From Legionella quateirensis (GTDB lineage: Bacteria; Pseudomonadota; Gammaproteobacteria; Legionellales; Legionellaceae): a stretch of DNA of 64,000 nt. Location: NCBI RefSeq assembly GCF_001467955.1, contig NZ_LNYR01000046.1, forward strand, positions 52,748 through 116,747, given 5' to 3'. Shown piece by piece: positions 1 to 9,360 of the stretch. Both the position numbers and the translations under genes were made by a program. Position 1 is the stretch's first letter; every line of letters starts with the position of its first letter. The notes beneath the pieces were generated by a model. It was not told the origin of the DNA. It did not search any database and worked only from the letters and a program-made list of their open reading frames with translations.

Positions 1-1978
1 AATTAAATTGCTTATCTAAAGAGGCAAACAAGCAATTCACGTTTTCATGAGTAACCGCCACACCCTTGGGCTTACCTGTAGAACCAGAGGTATATAAAAC
101 GTAGGCAATGTCTTTGGGGTTAACGCGATGATTTAAAGCTCTGTTCACAAAGTCAGGTGAGACAGCAATGGATGTATCATCCATATAAATAGTATGCGTT
201 GTTGAAAACTCTAAATTCAATGCATCTTGTTTTTTATGAGTTAACAATAAGGATGCCTTGCTGTGATTAATAATATAATTAATGCGTTCCTGGGGGTATT
301 GGGGATCTACAGGTACATAAGCTGCACCCGCCTTTAAAATTCCCAGCATCCCAAAAATCATGTCTTCATTTCTATCAACACACAAAGCAATAAGCGTGTC
401 AGATACTAACTCCTGGTTATAAAGTTGCTTGTATTTCGCGCGAATATAAGAGGCCCATTGATTACTTTTCTTATCAATTGTTTCATAGTCATATCGATTA
501 GTACCAAATACTAAACCTATATTTTTAGGATAATGTGACGCTGTCTGCGAAAATAATTCACCTAGAGATTGTGTCACCTCTCGCCCTAGTTTTGCTGTAA
601 AAAATCGCTCCTTCATGTGTTGCTTTCGACCATCATCCAGAAGACTAAAAGAACCTAACACCTGTTCAGGACTATTAAGTATATTCTTGAGTAAAATTTT
701 AAAACTTGTAGCAAATTGCTCAATGAGCTCACGATCAAATAAACAATCTCGATACTCAAAGTAACCAATGACTTCTTTCTTTTCTTCCAACATAAAAAGA
801 GACACATCAAATTTTGATGTTTTTGTGTCATAGTGTTGTTGAAGCTGAGCGTTAATTCCATCAAAACTCAACTGCAATTTATCGGTACTGCCCCAAACAA
901 AAAGTGTTTGGATGAGAGGATGTTGACCAGCAGCCCTTCTTTCCAGGTTAAGCTTTGGTGCAATATGCTCAAAAGAAACACTTTGCCTGGACAGATAAGC
1001 AAAAATTAGTGATTTAACTTTGATTACTAAATCCAAGAAACTATTCTGTTCTTCTAAAACCAAACGAACAGGCATAGTATTGATAAAATAACCTATTATT
1101 TCTTTCTCAAGATCAGACTCACGATTTGCAAAAGGCACACCAATAACCACATCATTACTGCGAGTATAATGACTGATTAATAAAGCATAAACAGAATATA
1201 AAACGTGAAACACTGTTGCTCTATGCGCTTTAGAAAAGCAGATCATTTGTTCATAGAGTTCGTTTTCAAGAGTAAAATAAACACGATTTCCTGAGTAAAT
1301 ATCTTTCTGTTGACTTGAGGGTGTAGTTAAAAAATTTAAACCAGAATAACTCTTTAATTGCTCAGCAACTTGCTCAACCTGCTCCTGATAGTCCGCGGTA
1401 GCATAATTCTCCTGCTCAAATAACACATGAGTGTAAAAAGATGTTCTCGTAAGTTCTTCCTGCACTTCTCCGCGCATTATTTGACTATAAAAAGTATTTA
1501 AGTCATCAACCAAAATAGAAAACGAGGTGCCATCAGTAATAATATGATGCAAAACGATAACAAGAACATGCTCACTTTCGTTTTTTTTAATCAACGACAC
1601 CCTCATTGCAGAAGCGTTCATCAAATTAAAAGGCTTGGCAATCTCCTGGTTAATGTATGCTGTTATTTCTTCTTCATCATTTAATTCCACTAAATGAAAA
1701 TCCAGGGATGCCGATTGATGAACTGACTGCAATAAATTGCCTTCATCATCAGTATTAAAGGAAGTACGCAAAATATCATGTTTTTGCATTAAAAGCGTAA
1801 ATGCTTTTTTTAAGACATTAATCGGTAAATAACCCTCAAGGGTATAAATTAAAGGTTCATTATAAGCAGACTGTGCACATCCACCCATAGAATGAATAAA
1901 CCAAAGTTCTTTTTGGCCTATAGAGAGTTCAAAAGATTGAGCAAGATCGTGCTTTTGTTCGAAGTACTCATATGCCAT
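1..1978 (-). CDS. Nonribosomal peptide synthetase, condensation-adenylation (partial)
   Basis: The reading frame starts at the ATG at 1978 (MAYEYFEQKHD) and stays open to the left edge, so the C-terminal part is missing. The first ~450 residues form a condensation domain, which joins two carrier-bound building blocks. Its catalytic HHIITDG motif (HHxxxDG) is encoded at 1529-1549. An adenylation domain follows, with AYVPVDPQYPQERI and the ATP-binding core YTSGSTGKPKG near position 90. The start overlaps the end of the upstream synthetase gene by 11 bases, so the two are translationally coupled and the proteins probably act in sequence. The amino acid activated cannot be read because the pocket residues lie outside the window. 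Confidence 0.93.
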   Translation of the reverse strand, partial: MAYEYFEQKHDLAQSFELSIGQKELWFIHSMGGCAQSAYNEPLIYTLEGYLPINVLKKAFTLLMQKHDILRTSFNTDDEGNLLQSVHQSASLDFHLVELNDEEEITAYINQEIAKPFNLMNASAMRVSLIKKNESEHVLVIVLHHIITDGTSFSILVDDLNTFYSQIMRGEVQEELTRTSFYTHVLFEQENYATADYQEQVEQVAEQLKSYSGLNFLTTPSSQQKDIYSGNRVYFTLENELYEQMICFSKAHRATVFHVLYSVYALLISHYTRSNDVVIGVPFANRESDLEKEIIGYFINTMPVRLVLEEQNSFLDLVIKVKSLIFAYLSRQSVSFEHIAPKLNLERRAAGQHPLIQTLFVWGSTDKLQLSFDGINAQLQQHYDTKTSKFDVSLFMLEEKKEVIGYFEYRDCLFDRELIEQFATSFKILLKNILNSPEQVLGSFSLLDDGRKQHMKERFFTAKLGREVTQSLGELFSQTASHYPKNIGLVFGTNRYDYETIDKKSNQWASYIRAKYKQLYNQELVSDTLIALCVDRNEDMIFGMLGILKAGAAYVPVDPQYPQERINYIINHSKASLLLTHKKQDALNLEFSTTHTIYMDDTSIAVSPDFVNRALNHRVNPKDIAYVLYTSGSTGKPKGVAVTHENVNCLFASLDKQFN

Positions 1979-4900
1979 GTTCAGCCACCCTGGAATTAAT
2001 ATATTGAATCATTGAACCAAATTCATTGTATTGAGTAAGCTCTTCTAAATGGAATTTGGCGGAAAACGCTCTTTTTATATAATTGAACAAATCAATGTAG
2101 GAGAGCGAATCGCCCCCTAGCTCAAGAAAATTAGACGATTCATGCAACTCTGCCGCAGCAACTCCTAATGCTTTCGACCACATATCTTTCAATTGCTTTT
2201 CTAATGACTGCGATTCTTTGATTTCGCTGGTTTGTATCGATGGAGCAACTTTTGACGCATTTATTTTAGGCAAGCAATAATATTTTCTGGTAAAGCAATA
2301 GGTGGGAATACTTGTCTTTTGAGAAGAATGTGCCTGTTTATTAAATTTCTCCCAAATGATTGGCAACTCTTGAGTCCAGAGCATGCCCGCCATCTGCAAA
2401 TAAAGAAGCTCAACTACTTCCACGAATTGATTCAATTCTGCTTGATCATAAGAATGCTTATCAAAAAATTTCTCTATTGATGAAAGCAATCGAATCAACA
2501 ACTCGCCAAACCCAAAAAAGAGATAGGCTACATCCCAATATTCGTCATCATTTAAATAAGATGAAATAAAACGAATATCTTCACTTTTTGAGATTGCTGA
2601 TACAAGAAAATAGCCTCTGTATTTAAATTCTGCGCGTCCACATTGTGCAGTGTAGGCCACATTAGGCAGATTCATTGCGGAGCATCCATCCAGATATTTT
2701 TTAAATTTGGTTGCCATCGCATACAAGGACTCCCTGGTTTTTGCTGAAAAAGGAATCAAAAAATAGCCTGGTTCGAAATTTTGTTCTAAGGACTCAGAAT
2801 ACTCTTCAAGAATCATATGAGCATTCGTTCCACCAAGACCAAAAGAGCTGATTGCAGCACGTCTAAGTCCTTCACAATCCCATTCCATGGTTTTATTAGA
2901 AACACGAAATAGTTGATTAAATGAAGCAATTTCAGGATTAAGCGTTTCAAAATTAAGAGTAGCTGGAAGTATTTTATTGTTTAGTGCTAATGAAGTCTTT
3001 ATCAAGCCAAAAACGCCAGCAGCCGAATCGGTGTGCCCTATATTGGTTTTCACAGAGCCAATCGTACAATAGTCATTTTTATTACTATACTTTTGATACA
3101 CCTGATGCAAAGCAGTCCATTCAATAGGATCGCCAAGCATAGTACCCGTACCATGAGATTCAATATAAGTGATGGTATCAGGCGTTACCTCAGCATTTTT
3201 TAATGCTTTTTCTATTACCGCAGATTGGCCTGTAACACTGGGAGCTGTAAAAGCCATTTTGGAAGAACCGTCGTTGTTAATAGCTCCGCCTTTAATTACC
3301 GCGTAAATAGTATCTTTTTGAGCAATCGCGTCACTAAGGCGCTTTAGAACAACGACACCTACCCCACTAGTAATGACTGTACCTTTAGCTCGTGCATCAA
3401 ATGCACGGCAATATCCATCCGGAGACTCTATCAACTGTTCTTGATAAGGGTAACCATAATTATAAAAAAGAGACACGCCCCCTGCCAGAGCCATATCACA
3501 TCCCTTTGTTTTCAAATTCTCACAGGCCATCTGGATTGCGACTAGTGAACTTGAACAGGCTGATTGAAGTGTAATGCTTGGCCCGGTAAGGTTTAATTTA
3601 AAGGACACTCGGGTACTCAAAAAATCCTTTTCATTTCCCAATATTGCTTGAAATAAATTCGGATCACTAACGGCTTGGTTGTACACGTGATCCATAAAAT
3701 AAGTATTTCTTCCCTGGGTTGCAAAAACACTGATGTCCCCATCGAAATGATCTGGAATATTCCCACTGTGCTCTAATGCTTCCCAGGCACATTCAAGAAA
3801 TTGACGGTGCTGTGGATCCATGATTTCAGCATCTTTTACTGAATATCCAAAAAAATCCGCATCAAAATGAAAACTATCGTCAAAAATAGCACCGCGTTTC
3901 ACATATGAAGTACTTGCAATTAACGTATCGGATATTCCATGCTCTTGTAACTCATCTTGAGTAAAATCACGTATATTTGTTCCTGCTGTTTTAATAAGAT
4001 TCCAAAATGACTCTGCATCTTTAGCCCCAGGCACACGACAAGCCATCCCAACTATTGCAATAGATTCATTAATGTTCGGCTCAGGATCACTGAACATGTT
4101 TTCAGTGCTGCATTTAAACTTATTCATGCCACCTGAAGCCTTGAGTAACTCGACTATACGCCCTGATAATAACGATAATGTGGTGTACTGAAATATCTCG
4201 ACGATATTAATTGTAACCGAAAAAGCATCCTCTAATTCTTTACGAACCATCATAGCAGCAAGCGAATTCCCGCCTAGATCAAAAAAGGATTGTTCCTCAC
4301 TAAAATTTTGAATATTAAGTGTACGCGACCAGATATCATAAATTGTCTGCGCAACCGATTGTGATTTAACTGGTTTATTATTTGGGCTTATTGCTTCAGT
4401 TAAAATAGGCTTGGGCAAGGCTTTTCTGTCTAGTTTACCGTTGGTAGTTACAGGTAACGTATGTAAATGCACAAAGACACTGGGTATCATATAATCAGGA
4501 AGCGTTAACGATAGGTGCTCACGAATTAAATGTTCATCTAATTTTTGTGACGAAACATAATATCCTGCCAAATAGGAAAAATTGTCATTTTGTTGTAACA
4601 ACACAACACTGTGCTGAATCTCAGGGTACTCAACCAGTCTGGTTTCAATTTCTCCCAGCTCAATGCGGTATCCACGGAGCTTCACCATAAAATCATTGCG
4701 ACCTATATATTCAAGATTTCCACCCTGTAACCATTTTACTAAATCATTGGTCTTATAGATTAAAGGGTAATTACATCCACTTTCATTAAAATAAAGGTTG
4801 GGAATGAATTTATCTTGAGTCATTTCAGGGTGATTCAAATACCCATTTGACAAACTTGTACCGCCCACATAAAGCTCACCCGTTACACCAATTGGTAACA

Positions 4901-6008
4901 GCTGCAAATGTTTGTCTAAAACAAAACCCACTCGATTCGAATACGGTCTACCGATAGGTACTGAATTTAATAAACTAAAATCCTCTTCGATGGTGTAAGT
5001 AGTACAAAAGGTACTGTTTTCAGTAGGCCCATAAGCATTAATTAAAAGTGAAGGTTTATAGGGTGATTGAGACAATTTTAGCATAATATGTTTTGTTAAT
5101 GCTTCACCACCAACCATCATCATACGAACTTCTGAAAAAACGGTTTCATCAAGAGTAAACAACAGATCAAACAGTGCCCGAGTCAATAATATAACGGTTA
5201 ATTTTTTTTCTTTAACTGTTGTTTTAAACAACTCGGGATTTGATAATAAATCAAAAAAATTGTCAGGAATAAATAAACTGGCACCACTTAATAAGGCCCC
5301 CCAAATTTCCGTTGTTGTAGAATCGAATGATACATCTGAAAAAAATGCCACCGTATCTGTCTCATCCGCACTAAAATAGCTTGCACAGACGGTTTGTGAA
5401 ATAAGAGTGATGTGCTTTGCTAACACTCCCTTTGGATTTCCAGAGCTTCCTGAGGTGTAAATAACATATGCTAAATTATTGGGGTTTAAAGGTACATGTA
5501 GATTTTCTTTGGATTCATTGAAATGAGGCTCCAAATTCATTAAAAAGAGATGTTCATCATAAGCTTGGAATTTATCAAATAAATGGGTGTCTGTGAGCAT
5601 TAATTTGCTCTGGATATCAGATAAAATATAGCTTATTCGAGTATCGGGATACTCGGGATTAATGGGAACATAAGCGCCCCCTGCCTTGAGTATGGCTAAT
5701 ATCCCAATAACAAAATCAGCACTTCTTTTTAGGCAAATTGGAATTAATGTATCGGGTGTTAACTCAGTTTGTGTGACTTTCTTATATTGGCTGCGTATTG
5801 TGCGCGCTAATTGATTCGTAAGTTCATTTAATGCGTTGTAACTTAAAAGACGGTCTTTATAAATTAATGCCGTTTGATTGGGAACACGTGCAACCTGAGC
5901 CTCAAACAATTGACACGTTGTTTTTACATCAAAGGAACCTGCTTCCAACTCTTTAGGACCACATTGAACTTGGAGGTATATATCAGAACACTCTATAGTT
6001 GAAGTCAT
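1968..6008 (-). CDS. Hybrid NRPS-PKS: adenylation, carrier, ketosynthase, carrier
   Basis: A multidomain megasynthase of ~1346 residues. Order: adenylation domain (~30-535, core YTSGSSGNPKG near 186, end motif NGKLDRKALP); first carrier protein (FFDLGGNSL, serine near 582); ketosynthase (~650-1075) with an intact triad (Cys near 818 in SACSSS, His near 952 in SHGTG, His near 992 in NIGHT); a short linker; and a last carrier (LELGGDSL, serine near 1301). It probably activates an amino acid and extends it by one polyketide step. No acyltransferase domain is present; the ketosynthase runs through about 180 residues into the post-AT-type linker (SIPTYCFTRKYY). Start: I prefer the ATG at 6008 over an in-frame TTG two codons upstream. 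Neither has a good ribosome binding site. It overlaps the next synthetase gene. Confidence 0.93.
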   Translation of the reverse strand: MTSTIECSDIYLQVQCGPKELEAGSFDVKTTCQLFEAQVARVPNQTALIYKDRLLSYNALNELTNQLARTIRSQYKKVTQTELTPDTLIPICLKRSADFVIGILAILKAGGAYVPINPEYPDTRISYILSDIQSKLMLTDTHLFDKFQAYDEHLFLMNLEPHFNESKENLHVPLNPNNLAYVIYTSGSSGNPKGVLAKHITLISQTVCASYFSADETDTVAFFSDVSFDSTTTEIWGALLSGASLFIPDNFFDLLSNPELFKTTVKEKKLTVILLTRALFDLLFTLDETVFSEVRMMMVGGEALTKHIMLKLSQSPYKPSLLINAYGPTENSTFCTTYTIEEDFSLLNSVPIGRPYSNRVGFVLDKHLQLLPIGVTGELYVGGTSLSNGYLNHPEMTQDKFIPNLYFNESGCNYPLIYKTNDLVKWLQGGNLEYIGRNDFMVKLRGYRIELGEIETRLVEYPEIQHSVVLLQQNDNFSYLAGYYVSSQKLDEHLIREHLSLTLPDYMIPSVFVHLHTLPVTTNGKLDRKALPKPILTEAISPNNKPVKSQSVAQTIYDIWSRTLNIQNFSEEQSFFDLGGNSLAAMMVRKELEDAFSVTINIVEIFQYTTLSLLSGRIVELLKASGGMNKFKCSTENMFSDPEPNINESIAIVGMACRVPGAKDAESFWNLIKTAGTNIRDFTQDELQEHGISDTLIASTSYVKRGAIFDDSFHFDADFFGYSVKDAEIMDPQHRQFLECAWEALEHSGNIPDHFDGDISVFATQGRNTYFMDHVYNQAVSDPNLFQAILGNEKDFLSTRVSFKLNLTGPSITLQSACSSSLVAIQMACENLKTKGCDMALAGGVSLFYNYGYPYQEQLIESPDGYCRAFDARAKGTVITSGVGVVVLKRLSDAIAQKDTIYAVIKGGAINNDGSSKMAFTAPSVTGQSAVIEKALKNAEVTPDTITYIESHGTGTMLGDPIEWTALHQVYQKYSNKNDYCTIGSVKTNIGHTDSAAGVFGLIKTSLALNNKILPATLNFETLNPEIASFNQLFRVSNKTMEWDCEGLRRAAISSFGLGGTNAHMILEEYSESLEQNFEPGYFLIPFSAKTRESLYAMATKFKKYLDGCSAMNLPNVAYTAQCGRAEFKYRGYFLVSAISKSEDIRFISSYLNDDEYWDVAYLFFGFGELLIRLLSSIEKFFDKHSYDQAELNQFVEVVELLYLQMAGMLWTQELPIIWEKFNKQAHSSQKTSIPTYCFTRKYYCLPKINASKVAPSIQTSEIKESQSLEKQLKDMWSKALGVAAAELHESSNFLELGGDSLSYIDLFNYIKRAFSAKFHLEELTQYNEFGSMIQYINSRVAEHGI

Positions 6009-6030
6009 ATTCAAAAACCCGTTTAAAATT

Positions 6031-6045
6031 TAATTATAATTATCA
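6031..6045 (-). promoter_or_regulatory. Candidate Fur box over a -10-like hexamer
   Basis: Read on the minus strand this is TGATAATTATAATTA, which matches the 7-1-7 Fur consensus (TGATAAT-n-ATTATCA) at 12 of 14 positions, with one half perfect. It overlaps a TATAAT hexamer at 6033-6038 and lies about 25 bases upstream of the synthetase start. AT-rich DNA gives chance matches, so this is a candidate only. No convincing -35 was seen. Confidence 0.4.
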
Positions 6046-6098
6046 TTGCCTCCGTTCGATTTAGGTTAAACATCCTTACTGAATCACATACACTGCCG

Positions 6099-6341
6099 AT
6101 GTACCCTCATAATTTAGATGAATTAAAACGCTCGCTCCGAGTAAATAAAGAGCCTAAAAACAGCAGGGTGCTCAATTTACGAATACCCCCCTTACGAGAA
6201 AGCGACAATACATTATTCAATTATAAAAAGAGTCCTCAGGACAAAAGTACTCTTCGCAAGACAGTTAAAATCCAGCAACCCCCTGGGAAGATTATGTCTA
6301 GAGTTTCAGGTGTGTTGATAGATAGAAAAAATCACGATTAA
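6099..6341 (+). CDS. Possible small basic hypothetical protein
   Basis: An 80-codon frame opposite the flanking genes, in the gap between the synthetase operon and the MFS gene; it ends five bases before the stop of the MFS gene. The product is rich in Lys, Arg and Asn, with no signal peptide, membrane segment or recognised motif. No ribosome binding site is visible before the ATG. Its composition looks protein-like, but it may be a chance frame. It is the only plausible gene in this 337-base gap. Confidence 0.3.
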   Translation: MYPHNLDELKRSLRVNKEPKNSRVLNLRIPPLRESDNTLFNYKKSPQDKSTLRKTVKIQQPPGKIMSRVSGVLIDRKNHD

Positions 6342-6345
6342 AATC

Positions 6346-7590
6346 CTATGATTCAACCAATCCTAATTGTTGATTTTTTGTTTTAACACTTCGTAAAGCT
6401 AAAATACCCACTACGATAAACACACCACTAACAACAAAAGCAAAACTGGATCCATACTGATTCAAAGCACCAGTCAACAACGGGCCAACACCCCAGGTAA
6501 CAGAGGATAAGGCCGCAACCACACCCATAACTCGTCCTTGCCAATCACTTTCTGTACTATCTGAAATCAAAGTCAATAAAGCGATATACATCAATCCCGC
6601 AAAAGCAGAAATACAAGTAAAGAGAACTATGTTCACTACAAAAGAATCAATGCAAAGAGATAAAAGAAGATAAGAACACAATTGCAATACTAAAGTTAAA
6701 AAAACCACTGTAGTCTTTTCAAGGTAATTAAAAATATATTTTCCACCAAACATCAATGTCAATGAAAAAACAATGGCTTCTGTACTTAGTACAGTTCCTG
6801 TGGCCGAAGCATGATCTGAAAATTGTCGGCTTAAAAACACCGGAATATCTGAAAAAAATAAACCAAAAGCCACCATAGAAAAGAGTAAAGAAACGAGATA
6901 ACTGGATAATACAGGTTTCTTAAAGGCAATTTTTATATTTGCAAAATCCTTCAAAAAATTGAACTTCTCCCCTTTTTTACTAGGTGCATAAGTTTCATCA
7001 AAGAAAAGCGTAATTCCAATAAAACCAATAGCGCTCATCAACGCACCAATTAAGAAAGTAGTAGTACCCAAAGGCGCATAACTCGAATTAAGTAATAGAT
7101 CGCCCAAAACGGGTCCTAAAGAAAAACCAAGGCAGTTCGCGAGCATCACGATAGATAAATTGAATGCTTTATTTTGGGGAGTACTGATATCAACAGTAGC
7201 GGCTTGAGCAATGGATAAAGAACCAGCAGTGATACCTGAAATAATACGACCGACTACCAAAAGCCAGATAGCGCTGAAGTAGCAACCTAAAGCACCTAAA
7301 ATAAAGCCAAAAGTCAAACCCAACATGGAAATTATCAGACCAGGTTTTCGTCCATAACGATCTGCTACCCCTCCCAGAACTGGAGCAAAGAAAAACATAA
7401 ACACACTGTAAATAGCGAGTAAAAACTCATAGATCATATATCTGGAAGCATCAGATACAGTAGCTGGTAATAGAGAAACGTTATCTGTTAGAAATAAGGC
7501 AGCAAAAACTGAGAACGCAATCCCCCATCCCATAGAATCTACAAATACCACCCAAATTAAAGAAGATAAGCTGATGTTTTTTTTATTCAT
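6346..7590 (-). CDS. MFS drug/metabolite efflux transporter
   Basis: A 414-residue inner-membrane protein with about 12 hydrophobic segments. It belongs to the major facilitator superfamily, DHA1/TetA-like branch: the cytoplasmic loop motif after the second helix is GGVADRYGRKPG, and the motif-C-like segment ANCLGFSLGPVLGD is typical of proton-driven exporters. It lies immediately upstream of the synthetase genes on the same strand, about 340 bases away, so export of the peptide-polyketide product is the simplest role. That role is inferred from position. The substrate is unknown. Confidence 0.88.
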   Translation of the reverse strand: MNKKNISLSSLIWVVFVDSMGWGIAFSVFAALFLTDNVSLLPATVSDASRYMIYEFLLAIYSVFMFFFAPVLGGVADRYGRKPGLIISMLGLTFGFILGALGCYFSAIWLLVVGRIISGITAGSLSIAQAATVDISTPQNKAFNLSIVMLANCLGFSLGPVLGDLLLNSSYAPLGTTTFLIGALMSAIGFIGITLFFDETYAPSKKGEKFNFLKDFANIKIAFKKPVLSSYLVSLLFSMVAFGLFFSDIPVFLSRQFSDHASATGTVLSTEAIVFSLTLMFGGKYIFNYLEKTTVVFLTLVLQLCSYLLLSLCIDSFVVNIVLFTCISAFAGLMYIALLTLISDSTESDWQGRVMGVVAALSSVTWGVGPLLTGALNQYGSSFAFVVSGVFIVVGILALRSVKTKNQQLGLVES

Positions 7591-7653
7591 ACCGTTCTTT
7601 TATAAACTCCGATGAGTGATAATTATACGCACACCTTGTTAAAATACAAGGAT

Positions 7654-9156
7654 TTATACGTGAGAACAAGGGCTGTTTAAATTTTTTGATAATAGTAATT
7701 CTATCTCTTCCTTTGTTCTAAATTTATACTCAACTTTAAAGCCTTCTTGAATAATTGTTCGATAATAGCCCCCATCAAGCAGGCATTGTACCAACTCATT
7801 CCCAGGTAGTAATTTACCAATAGGAGTTTCATCCACTACTACGCCATTGCTCATGTCTAAACTATTTTTGATTTCTTTGCCCGTGAGTAAACTCGCGTCA
7901 ATGTTTATATTTAAATGATCCTCATTAGCATGGATTTGCAAAGTATGAAATGAAGGCCCTCGCGTGTCGTGAATGTTATTCGCTCGGGAATTAGCATAAC
8001 TAGTGTCGCCATTGATAAAAACCACGCGGTCATCTTCAGAACGTAATAACGCGGGATGATCGCCACAAGGTTGATGGCCAGATAAAACCAATTGAATACC
8101 GTTTCGATATAAATAATCACTCACAAGGCCTGGAACAGGAACAAAACGCCGTTGAGAATCGAGCATGCTTGCAGCTACTATTGATCTGTATTCTGATGGA
8201 ACTCGAATTGAAAAGGTATCGAGAGGAGAACGAGCTGGTCTTAAATCTAAAAGCATATTTTCAACATTTAAATCAGCCCATCGAGTCACCTCGGTTTTAT
8301 ACCAGATATTAAATTGATCTATCCAGGAGTGCATGTCTTCGATAATTGGGTCACTAGGCTGCATACTCGGTAGACGCCCAATATTTTCTTCCGTCAACCC
8401 GCCATGGACTGCAAAAATCCCTGCTTGCGGTATAATAGCAGCGAGCTGTGTCTGTTGAATATATTCACCAATTAAACCTTTTGGAGAATTCTGCTCTAAA
8501 ATGCTTCGTAGCACCATATAATCAGAGATATCGGTAATAGAACAGCCTTTCTCTGTAGCCAAATGTTGTTGATGATAATAAAATGTATTAGGACAGCCCA
8601 AATTTTGCTCAAGCATCCACTTTAAATAGATAAGTTGACATTCTTCAATATCAAGGCAATTTACATAATGCTCAATGTCTTCTAAAGTATCTGTAGATTT
8701 ATGGTTCGCTTCCATGTGTTTTTTTACATAATCAATGGGCAATTGGTGAGGAGCTGATAATAGCCAAAATGGAGCACTTCCTTTTATTAACCGCTCACGA
8801 ATATACTTGGGGTTAAGTTCAACAAAAAATCGTGTTTTACTCGACTCTCGATTGCCAACAAGTAAAATTACTCTATCAGAATAACGATATTTAAAATCAA
8901 GTAACATTCGAGCGAGCTTTAAGTCTCCAACACCTCTGTCCGTGAGATCACCTCCAAAAATAAAATAAGGATCTCTAACCCCAGGGTGAAAATCCAGTTT
9001 ACCCGTGGAATCAAATCGAACAACGGTGCTTTTTTTTATTGAACTTGAAAATGAAGGATAATGCCCTTCTGTATCCGTTATGTAGTGGACGTTCGTTCTA
9101 TATTTTTTTACACGAGCAATTGGAGCAAATAACCCATTTAACGCTTTTAAATACAT
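7654..9156 (-). CDS. Calcineurin-like metallophosphoesterase (GNR variant)
   Basis: A 500-residue protein with the ordered metal-binding motifs of calcineurin-like phosphoesterases: TDTEGHY near residue 30 (D-x-E in place of the usual D-x-H), GGDLTDRG near 70, GNRES near 103 (where GNHE or GNHD is usual), VHGGL near 253 and SGHQPCGDHP near 361. The GNR and GHQPxGD forms resemble a phosphatase group found in protists and plants more than bacterial Ser/Thr phosphatases. There is no signal peptide or membrane segment. Start: the ATG at 9156 has GAGAG seven bases upstream; a TTG one codon earlier is less likely. It has no operon partners. A Dot/Icm effector role is possible but unproven. Confidence 0.75.
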   Translation of the reverse strand: MYLKALNGLFAPIARVKKYRTNVHYITDTEGHYPSFSSSIKKSTVVRFDSTGKLDFHPGVRDPYFIFGGDLTDRGVGDLKLARMLLDFKYRYSDRVILLVGNRESSKTRFFVELNPKYIRERLIKGSAPFWLLSAPHQLPIDYVKKHMEANHKSTDTLEDIEHYVNCLDIEECQLIYLKWMLEQNLGCPNTFYYHQQHLATEKGCSITDISDYMVLRSILEQNSPKGLIGEYIQQTQLAAIIPQAGIFAVHGGLTEENIGRLPSMQPSDPIIEDMHSWIDQFNIWYKTEVTRWADLNVENMLLDLRPARSPLDTFSIRVPSEYRSIVAASMLDSQRRFVPVPGLVSDYLYRNGIQLVLSGHQPCGDHPALLRSEDDRVVFINGDTSYANSRANNIHDTRGPSFHTLQIHANEDHLNINIDASLLTGKEIKNSLDMSNGVVVDETPIGKLLPGNELVQCLLDGGYYRTIIQEGFKVEYKFRTKEEIELLLSKNLNSPCSHV

Positions 9157-9360
9157 CAATAAACTCTCTTATCGAAGACATAATACAAAGCGGGAAATGT
9201 AACATAGTTAATTTAATATGGTCAAATTGGAAAAATCCACGCAAACAAGGCAAGAAAATGAACTTACCCAAAACTTAATCGATTTTACTTCAACTGTTAC
9301 GCATCAGGCGCTCAATCATTTGTTCCAGATGCACCCAGTTTATTTTTTACTTGCTCAATA

